Part shown: positions 58,335 to 64,000 of the stretch, piece by piece
How the letters are laid out: every line of letters begins with the position of its first letter
Numbering within the stretch: position 1 is the first letter of the stretch
Source: Ferrovibrio terrae_B
Lineage (GTDB): Bacteria > Pseudomonadota > Alphaproteobacteria > Ferrovibrionales > Ferrovibrionaceae
DNA length: 64,000 bases
Direction: 5' to 3'
NCBI RefSeq assembly: GCF_943371255.1
Contig: NZ_CALRUC010000008.1
Span: forward strand, 4,850 to 68,849
Position numbers and translations under genes: made by a program
The notes under the pieces: generated by a model
What the model was told of the DNA's origin: nothing
The model's input: the letters and a program-made list of their open reading frames with translations, nothing else
The model's database searches: none

Positions 58335-60040
58335 CGAAAGGGGCTTTGGAGAAAACCGAGTACGACGTCATTGTCGCCGGCTCGGGCGCTGGCGGCATGT
58401 CTGCGGCTGTGACCGCCGCGAAGCTTGGCCTCGATGTCATCGTGATCGAAAAGGAGCCGCTGTTCGGCGGTACCACGGCGCGGTCCGGCGGTGTGCTGTG
58501 GCTGCCGGGAAATCCGATCTCAAAGGCCATGGGATTTTCAGATAGTATTGAAGGTGCCCGCACTTACCTGAAGCACGAAACTTCTGCCAGTTACGATGCC
58601 GATCGTGTCGACGCTTTTCTGCGCATGGCCCCGGAGGCGACGCAGTTCTTTCTGGACAAAACGGCAGTTAGGTTCGACCCGCTGATGGCGTTTCCGGATT
58701 ATCATCCGGCAGTGCCGGGTGCTGTGGACGGGGGGCGATCGGTGGTGGCGGCGCCATTCTCCGGCCTCGAACTCGGAAAGGAAATCAGGCGGCTCCGTCC
58801 GCCGCTGAAGGAAATCACCTTCGTCGGCATGATGTTCAATGCGAGCCAGGAAATTCAGCACTTCTTCAATGTCACGCGATCACTGAAATCCGCCATCTAT
58901 GTGGTCAAGCGGCTCAGCAAGCATGCCTACGAGATGCTACGCTACGGCCGTGCCATGCGTCTGACCAATGGTAATGCGCTGGCGGCCAGGCTGGCAAAGA
59001 CCCTGTTCGACCTGAACGTCCCTATCGTCACCGATTGTCCGATAGATGCCGTGATTTTGGATGGCGATGCCGTGACTGGGGTTGAAGTCACCTTTGGTGG
59101 CAGGCAGATCAGACTGATGGCGCGTCGCGGGGTCGTGCTGGCCACGGGCGGTTTTCCACAGGATCCGACTCTGCGCAAGCTGCTGTTCCCGCACGCACCG
59201 ACCGGCGCTGAACACTGGTCCCCGGCACCCCCCGGAAATACCGGCGACGGCTGGCGCATCGCGTCGGCGATCGGCGGCCAGACCACGATAACCCTGTCGA
59301 ATGCCGCAGCCTGGATTCCAGTGTCGCGCGTTCCATACCGGAATGGAACATACGGCGTATTTCCGCATCTGATCGACCGCTACAAGCCGGGCATCATCGC
59401 GGTGAACCATCAGGGCCGTCGCTTTGTCAATGAGGCGAACTCGTATCACGATTTTGGCCAGGCGATGCAGGCGACATGCAAGGGCGAGGTTGAGGTTTCG
59501 GCCTATCTGATCTGTGATCATCAGACGCTTCGCAGATATGGCCTTGGATTCGCCAAGCCCTTCCCGGTGCCGTACCGGCAGCATCTCTGGTCTGGTTATC
59601 TTGTGCAGGGAAAAACGATCGCGCAGCTGGCGCAAAAGCTCGATATGGACCCGGCCGTGCTGACGGAGACGGTGATCAGGGTGAACACCGATGCGAAGCT
59701 CGGGACGGATACGGAATTCGGCAAGGGCTCAACCTCGTATAACCGGTATCTGGGCGACGCCAGCAATCTGCGCAACGCCTGCTTTGCGCCAATCGAGCGC
59801 GGCCCCTTCTACGCCCTGAAAATCTATATGGGTGATCTGGGCACTTTCGCGGGCATCACGACCAACAGCGCAGCACAGGTTGTCGATCAGGCCGGGAATA
59901 TCGTCCCGGGTCTGTATGCGGTTGGCAATGATGCTGCCAGCGTCATGGGCGGTAACTATCCGGGCGCGGGTATCACGCTTGGTCCGGCCTTGACCTTCGG
60001 CTATATCGCCGGTCGACACTTGGCCCGAAGAAACATCTAA
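58331..60040 (+). CDS. FAD-dependent oxidoreductase, 3-ketosteroid-dehydrogenase-like
   Basis: A 569-aa flavoprotein of the FAD_binding_2/KstD-fumarate reductase family. The N-terminal FAD motif is VAGSGAGGMSAAV with EKEPLFGGTTARSGG. The C-terminal GGNYPGAGITLGPALTFGY block is where KstD carries its catalytic Tyr and Gly. It uses GTG, overlapping the cupin stop. It would introduce a ring double bond next to a keto group. Steroid specificity is not established: no KshAB or HsaC-like gene is present. Confidence 0.88.
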   Translation: MTKGALEKTEYDVIVAGSGAGGMSAAVTAAKLGLDVIVIEKEPLFGGTTARSGGVLWLPGNPISKAMGFSDSIEGARTYLKHETSASYDADRVDAFLRMAPEATQFFLDKTAVRFDPLMAFPDYHPAVPGAVDGGRSVVAAPFSGLELGKEIRRLRPPLKEITFVGMMFNASQEIQHFFNVTRSLKSAIYVVKRLSKHAYEMLRYGRAMRLTNGNALAARLAKTLFDLNVPIVTDCPIDAVILDGDAVTGVEVTFGGRQIRLMARRGVVLATGGFPQDPTLRKLLFPHAPTGAEHWSPAPPGNTGDGWRIASAIGGQTTITLSNAAAWIPVSRVPYRNGTYGVFPHLIDRYKPGIIAVNHQGRRFVNEANSYHDFGQAMQATCKGEVEVSAYLICDHQTLRRYGLGFAKPFPVPYRQHLWSGYLVQGKTIAQLAQKLDMDPAVLTETVIRVNTDAKLGTDTEFGKGSTSYNRYLGDASNLRNACFAPIERGPFYALKIYMGDLGTFAGITTNSAAQVVDQAGNIVPGLYAVGNDAASVMGGNYPGAGITLGPALTFGYIAGRHLARRNI

Positions 60041-60443
60041 TTAGCCTTTGCCCCAAGACTCGGCAGCCCAGTGCCGGGTGCTAATCTCGGACCGTTTGCT
60101 TGGCAGGTCCAACCCGGCCGCGCAAAATGAAAATCTCCGGCTCGGTCCGGTCGCCACCATTCGCGGCACGCAGCGTGAAGCCGGGTACGACGTCCTTGGT
60201 GACATAGATGCTCCGTATCACGCCGGGGCCCGCGCGGCGGATTTCGTCAGGGAGATGTGAATATTCGACTGCCGATGTCCGGTGTTTGTGTAAGCGCCAC
60301 TCTTGGAAGTGCCGGATTTTTTTGTAGTCTCCCAGATTGTCCCAAACGGCATAGCTTTGCTTGCTTGGCGTTTGATTTTTTAAGGGACAAGAAGCAAGAA
60401 GGCGGCGTCGTAAGCTCTGCCAATCGCTTGATCAGCTAAGTCC
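60041..60443. other. Gene-free gap between module D and tRNA-Gly
   Basis: About 400 bp with no supportable gene. The first 290 bp show nothing recognisable; a 70-codon frame (60048-60260) has no family and no ribosome site. The rest is the right island-end repeat. No integrase gene is found next to the tRNA, where one would be expected in a young island. Confidence 0.6.
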
Positions 60444-60490
60444 TGGAGCGGGTGAGGGGAATCGAACCCCCGTCGTAAGCTTGGGAAGCT
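60336..60490. repeat. Right copy of island-end direct repeat (att-like)
   Basis: About 155 bp aligned to 8372-8520. It runs from ATTGTCCCAAACGGCA, through a GGGACAA about 40 bp later, into the 3' 47 bases of the intact tRNA-Gly. The presence of the non-tRNA 100 bp in both copies suggests that both are element ends, not one element end and one pristine target. Confidence 0.75.
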
Positions 60491-60517
60491 TCTGCTCTAC
60501 CATTGAGCTACACCCGC
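60444..60517 (-). tRNA. tRNA-Gly (anticodon CCC)
   Basis: A 74-nt gene with encoded CCA. It has a 7-bp acceptor stem (GCGGGTG with CACCCGC), a GCTC/GAGC D stem, the loop TTCCCAA giving anticodon CCC, and a GGGGG-TTCGATT-CCCCT T arm. The top anticodon-stem pair is mismatched. Its 3' side faces the island, and the truncated copy lies at 8474-8520. Confidence 0.95.
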
Positions 60518-60581
60518 GCGCCGTATGGGCGTTCGGGCGGAAGATAGCCAACAGAACAGGCGGTTACAACAGTTTCCGGCC

Positions 60582-61310
60582 TTAATGTGCCTCGGCCATG
60601 GCGGCGGCAAGCTGATCCGGGCCGAGGTCGAACAGCTTGGCCAGCCCGGCCTCGCCGGCCCGGGTCAGCGTCACCGCGCGGCTGTCGCGGCGCCGTTCCA
60701 GCCAGCCGAGATCGAAGCAGCGGTCGGCAAGGGCCGCGCCCAGGCTGCCGGCCAGATGCGGGCTGCGCTCGCTCCAGTCCAGGCAGGCCCGGGCGAAGCG
60801 GCGCTTTCCCTGCGCGATTGCATCCACATCGATCTGGATGGCGGTGAACAGCTGCCGGCCGGCCGCTGTTACCACGAATTCATCTTCTCCGCTGGGAAGC
60901 AGGCACCCGCGCGCGATCAGCTGGTCGAACAGGCAGACGCCAAGCTTGCCCGCGATATGGTCATAGCAGGTGCGTGCGGCGCGCAATGCGCCGGCCACGC
61001 GGGTGTGGTGGTGATGCTTCGGCATTGCCCGTTCGCCGGCCAGGGCCATCAGGCTCTCGATCGCGGTTGCGACCTGCGCATTGGCCAGATGGAAGTAGCG
61101 ATGCCGCCCCTGCTTCGCCAGGCCGAGCAGGCCGCCATCGGAGAGCTTGGCCAGATGGCCGCTGGTGGTCTGCGGCGAGACACCGGCGATCTGCGCCAGC
61201 TCCTTGGCGGTGCGGGCGCGGCCATCCATCAGCGCCTTCAGGATATTGGCGCGTGCGGGATCGCCAATCAGGGCGGCGATTTTTGCCACATGGGGATCGT
61301 TGCTGCTCAT
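60582..61310 (-). CDS. ArsR-family winged-helix regulator with C-terminal extension
   Basis: A 242-aa protein. The ArsR helix-turn-helix occupies about 5-95 (IGDPARANILKALMDGRARTAKE, VSPQTTSGHLAKLSDGGLL, KQGRHRYFHLAN). The C-terminal 130 residues form an extra domain common in longer ArsR proteins. It is the first core gene after the tRNA. No clear target is next to it. Confidence 0.9.
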   Translation of the reverse strand: MSSNDPHVAKIAALIGDPARANILKALMDGRARTAKELAQIAGVSPQTTSGHLAKLSDGGLLGLAKQGRHRYFHLANAQVATAIESLMALAGERAMPKHHHHTRVAGALRAARTCYDHIAGKLGVCLFDQLIARGCLLPSGEDEFVVTAAGRQLFTAIQIDVDAIAQGKRRFARACLDWSERSPHLAGSLGAALADRCFDLGWLERRRDSRAVTLTRAGEAGLAKLFDLGPDQLAAAMAEAH

Positions 61311-61507
61311 GGTGCGACTCTAGGCCGGCCATCTGCTGTCGTCCATCTGCAACAGTTCGGCCGTGGCCGTAGCGTTGCGCGTGGCGATACGAAGCCTGGC
61401 GGCGCATGCTGGTGACATCAGATGTCAGTGTGTCGGTTTATCGTCACTGCAGCGTCATCGCCGTCGGATAGGACTGCGATACCGAATCATAAAAAAGGAG
61501 CCTCGCC

Positions 61508-61750
61508 ATGCCTCAGATCATCGTGTCTCAGCCCATGATCGCCATTGCACGCGACCAGGGCGCAACCGCAGACCAGCTGCAGAAGCCGCAAGGTCTGCTG
61601 ACGACAATCATCCTTCAGATTGTCGCCGCGCAGCGGCGGCTACGCGAACGCGACCAGCTTGTCGAATTGAGCGATGCCGCGCTGAAAGACCTGGGCCTGA
61701 CACGGGCCGATGTCTGGGCCGAGCTGCGCAAGCCGGTCTGGCGGCGCTGA
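61508..61750 (+). CDS. Small DUF1127-like protein
   Basis: An 80-aa protein. The C-terminal part (RLRERDQLVELSDAALKDLGLTRADVW) has the DUF1127/YjiS pattern found in small alphaproteobacterial proteins, some linked to RNA or phosphate control. AAAAAAGGAGCC lies before the ATG. The N-terminal 35 residues are not typical. Confidence 0.8.
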   Translation: MPQIIVSQPMIAIARDQGATADQLQKPQGLLTTIILQIVAAQRRLRERDQLVELSDAALKDLGLTRADVWAELRKPVWRR

Positions 61751-61769
61751 AGCTCGGGTCGGCCAAATT

Positions 61770-62297
61770 TTAGATCGGAAAGATCAGGCAGGTGGTGGTG
61801 CCGGTGGCCAGAACCTTGCCGGCGGCATCGACAATACGGCCTTCCGCCGTGCCGACGCGGCTGCCCACCTGGATGACGGTGCCCTCGGCATAGACCGTGC
61901 CGGTCTTGTGCGAGATCGCACGCACCAGGCTGACCTTGTATTCCAGCGTGGTGTAGCCCGTGCCCTTGGGCAGCATCGACTGCACGGCGCAGGACATGCA
62001 GCTGTCCAGCATGGTACCGGCATAGCCGCCATGCACGCTGCCGATCGGATTATAGTGCTGCAGGTCCGGCCGGCCGGCAAACACGATGCGGCCCGGTTCG
62101 GCTTCATGAATCCACATGTTCATCAATTCGGCGATCGGTGCGCCGGGCAGTTCACCGCTCATGAGCTTGCGGAACAGGTCGATGCCTGCCAGTTCGCGCA
62201 AAGTCTCCAGCGGGATCGGCGCATAGCGACCGCCCTGGGGCGGATGCAGATCGGCGGAGCGGGCGGGTGCGGCGGTCGGAAGCGGGGCGGCAGACAT
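61770..62297 (-). CDS. PaaI-type hot-dog thioesterase
   Basis: A 175-aa single hot-dog acyl-CoA thioesterase. Family motifs are NPIGSVHGGYAGTMLDSC (near residue 85) and TLEYKVSLVRAIS. The start is the MSAAPLP Met; the earlier frame reads through the MarR promoter. It is divergent from the MarR gene and may be its target. Confidence 0.9.
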   Translation of the reverse strand: MSAAPLPTAAPARSADLHPPQGGRYAPIPLETLRELAGIDLFRKLMSGELPGAPIAELMNMWIHEAEPGRIVFAGRPDLQHYNPIGSVHGGYAGTMLDSCMSCAVQSMLPKGTGYTTLEYKVSLVRAISHKTGTVYAEGTVIQVGSRVGTAEGRIVDAAGKVLATGTTTCLIFPI

Positions 62298-62417
62298 GGC
62301 GGGGTCCTGTCTCGGGCGGTTTCTGGGCCGGCAGTCAAAAAGGGGGAGGCCGGAAGTGACGGTGGCGCCGGCGATCCGGTGGAAACCGGGAGGATGGCTT
62401 GTCGGGCTGCCGTATAT

Positions 62418-62431
62418 CGTGTATATACACG
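62418..62431. promoter_or_regulatory. MarR-type operator palindrome
   Basis: CGTGTATATACACG, a perfect 14-bp palindrome, ends 2 bp before the MarR ATG. It fits autorepression and possibly control of the divergent thioesterase. Confidence 0.65.
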
Positions 62432-62433
62432 TT

Positions 62434-62973
62434 ATGAGCAGACTTCCGCAAGCCCCGTCTTCCGCCCCGCCAGCAGCCGGGGAAATGTTCACCCTGCCGC
62501 CGCCGATGCCCGATGGTCGCGAGCTTTGCCTGTGCTTCCAGCTGCGTGCCGCCGCCCGCCGGGCCAGCGCGCTCTACACCAGCCGTCTGGCCCCGATCGG
62601 GCTGGGCCTGCCGCAATACAGCCTGGTCGGCATGGCAGCGGCCTGCGAGAAGCAGAATGGCCGACCGCCCAGCATCACCGAACTGGCCGCGGCGCTGGAT
62701 CTGGATCGCAGCACCTTGAGCCGCAACCTGAAGCCGATGATTGCCGCCGGCCTGGTCGAGGTGGCGCCGGCCGGCCAGGGTCGCGCCAAGCTGGTCCGGG
62801 CCACCCGCGAGGGCCGGGCTGCCTATCGCGCCGGCGTGGCGCTGTGGCGTGCGGCGCAGGATGAAGCGCAGGCGGCGCTGGGGGCACAGTTCCAGGGCCT
62901 GATGCAGGGTCTGGAAACCACCATCGCGGGATTGCCCGCAGCGGCCGGCAGCAGCGTCGCCAACGACCTCTGA
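62434..62973 (+). CDS. MarR-family transcriptional regulator
   Basis: A 179-aa MarR protein with a winged helix at about 60-125 (SLVGMAAACEKQNGRPPSITEL, LDLDRSTLSRNLKPMIAAGLVE). Cys residues near the N-terminus (ELCLCFQL) could allow redox sensing, as in some MarR proteins; this is speculative. The ATG directly follows a perfect palindrome. Confidence 0.9.
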   Translation: MSRLPQAPSSAPPAAGEMFTLPPPMPDGRELCLCFQLRAAARRASALYTSRLAPIGLGLPQYSLVGMAAACEKQNGRPPSITELAAALDLDRSTLSRNLKPMIAAGLVEVAPAGQGRAKLVRATREGRAAYRAGVALWRAAQDEAQAALGAQFQGLMQGLETTIAGLPAAAGSSVANDL

Positions 62974-63140
62974 TCCTTAGACTTAGGCCTTGATCGGGCT
63001 ATGCTTTGGTCGAAAGCCGGGGCAGCCCGCCTTGTCCCGTTCCACGTCAGCGGGCATCATCCCGTCCGACTGAGGAAACGCCGCCGGCCAGCAGGTTGAA
63101 ACACCTCGACCGGCCGGAAGAGCATGAAGGGAGCCGCACC

Positions 63141-64000
63141 ATGGCTGATAACGAACTGTTCCCCGTGGCCGCCGACTGGGCCAAGCGCGCCTGGGCCGAT
63201 GCCGGCAAATACAAGGCCATGTACGAGCAGTCGGTGAAAGACCCGGCCGGTTTCTGGGGCGAGCAGGGCAAGCGTGTCGACTGGATCAAGCCTTTCACCC
63301 AGGTGAAGGATGTCTCCTTCGACAAGAAGGATTTGCATATCCGCTGGTTCGGCGATGGCGTGCTGAACGTCTCGGCCAATTGCATCGACCGTCATCTCGC
63401 CAAGCGCGCCAGCCAGACCGCAATCATCTGGGAAGGCGACGATCCGAACAAATCCGAGAATATCACCTACCAGCAGCTTCACGACGAAGTCTGCCGCATG
63501 GCCAACATCATGAAGGCCAAGGGCGTCAAGAAGGGTGACCGCGTCACCATCTACCTGCCGATGATCCCGGCGGCGGCCTATGCGATGCTGGCCTGCGCGC
63601 GCATCGGCGCGGTGCATTCGGTGGTGTTCGGCGGTTTCTCGCCCGACAGTCTGGCCAACCGTATCCAGGATTGCGACAGCCAGTTCCTGATCACCGCCGA
63701 CGAGGGCCTGCGCGGTGGCCGCGGCGTGCCGCTCAAGGCCAATGCCGATGCGGCGCTGAAGACCTGCCCGAATGTGAAAACGGTGCTGGTGGTCAAACAC
63801 ACCGGCGGCAAGATCGACATGATGGCCGGTCGCGATGTCTGGCTGCATGACGAAGCCGCCAAGGTGCCGGCGACCTGCGCGCCGGAGCCGATGGGAGCGG
63901 AAGACCCGCTGTTCATTCTCTACACCTCGGGCTCGACCGGCAAGCCGAAGGGTGTGCTGCACACCTCGGGCGGCTATCTGGTCTTCGCCGCGATGACGCA
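63141..64000 (+). CDS. acs: Acetyl-CoA synthetase, 5' part (runs off the window)
   Basis: An open frame of 286 codons to the window edge, beginning ATG after GAAGGGAGCC. It reads as acetyl-CoA synthetase: FWGEQGKRVDWIKPFTQVKD, HLAKRASQTAIIWEGDDPN, ARIGAVHSVVFGGFSPDSL and the adenylate P-loop YTSGSTGKPKGVLHTSGGY. It converts acetate to acetyl-CoA. About 360 residues are expected beyond the edge. It marks ordinary chromosome to the right of the tRNA. Confidence 0.95.
   Translation, partial: MADNELFPVAADWAKRAWADAGKYKAMYEQSVKDPAGFWGEQGKRVDWIKPFTQVKDVSFDKKDLHIRWFGDGVLNVSANCIDRHLAKRASQTAIIWEGDDPNKSENITYQQLHDEVCRMANIMKAKGVKKGDRVTIYLPMIPAAAYAMLACARIGAVHSVVFGGFSPDSLANRIQDCDSQFLITADEGLRGGRGVPLKANADAALKTCPNVKTVLVVKHTGGKIDMMAGRDVWLHDEAAKVPATCAPEPMGAEDPLFILYTSGSTGKPKGVLHTSGGYLVFAAMT

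Noticed and set aside
40641..60040. Naming module D a steroid-degradation cluster
   Set aside because: KstD-like and Ltp2-like genes suggest it, but 9-alpha-hydroxylase and ring-cleavage genes are absent and the flavoprotein family is broad.
60048..60439. Two short plus-strand frames beside tRNA-Gly, considered as integrase remnants
   Set aside because: Neither shows the R-H-R-Y pattern or other integrase features in any frame; the second overlaps the att-like repeat.
1..64000. CRISPR arrays, prophage genes and toxin-antitoxin pairs
   Set aside because: None found: no regularly spaced repeats, no phage structural or integrase proteins, and no small paired genes with those signatures.

Overview
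This window looks like a GC-rich alphaproteobacterial chromosome segment, perhaps Rhodospirillales-like. The evidence is the GC-rich codon use, the density of TRAP, Bug/TTT and ABC solute uptake genes, the alphaproteobacterial style of regulators (LysR, IclR, GntR, Rrf2, TetR, ArsR, MarR) and the tRNA-Gly(CCC). The species cannot be named from sequence alone. Almost every gene belongs to catabolism of small organic acids, amides or cyclic compounds. No transposase, integrase, phage or CRISPR gene was seen.

Layout. (0) 1-8.2 kb: a Bug binding protein, a RidA protein, an amidohydrolase divergent from a LysR regulator, a Tat-exported TRAP binding protein with a fused DctQM permease, and a CoA-transferase. 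(A) 8.7-18.4 kb: BKACE enzyme, Bug protein, SDR and aldehyde dehydrogenase; a secreted esterase-like hydrolase; an IclR regulator; then bicupin, HpcH/HpaI aldolase, flavin reductase and a DUF6282-like hydrolase. (B) 18.9-30.3 kb: GntR regulator, amidase, a polyamine-type ABC importer, a transthyretin-like protein, an MFS carrier, a second amidase, a racemase-fold protein and a hydantoinase. (C) 31.0-40.1 kb: haemoglobin and an NsrR-like regulator, then isochorismatase-fold hydrolase, Rieske oxygenase, amidase and a BMP-type ABC importer. (D) 40.6-60.0 kb: a TRAP importer and a CoA-thioester pathway (ligase, acyl-CoA dehydrogenase, MaoC hydratase, SDRs, a Cys-less thiolase-like protein with a DUF35 partner, OYE and a KstD-like flavoprotein) with a TetR regulator. 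(Core) 60.4-64 kb: an intact tRNA-Gly followed by ordinary chromosomal genes ending in acs, which is cut by the window edge.

How it fits together. A 150-bp repeat containing the 3' part of tRNA-Gly lies at 8.37-8.52 kb and again at the intact tRNA at 60.34-60.52 kb in the same orientation, so 8.5-60.4 kb looks like an island in tRNA-Gly. Its left end carries the same non-tRNA flank as its right end, which suggests that region 0 is an older insertion at the same site. The only five gene-free gaps longer than 300 bp are the five module boundaries, and each carries a degenerate GTCCC(A)-type sequence in the same orientation. Three modules each have their own regulator gene and their own operator word found only within that module: IclR RTTCCGCNNTNNGGAAY (three sites), GntR ATTGYATCCAAT (three sites) and TetR CNAACR-NN-YRTTNG (six sites). 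I read the window as a string of self-regulated catabolic cassettes accreted next to one tRNA gene. Modules B and D contain enzymes whose hallmark catalytic residues are replaced, so their chemistry may differ from the family names.
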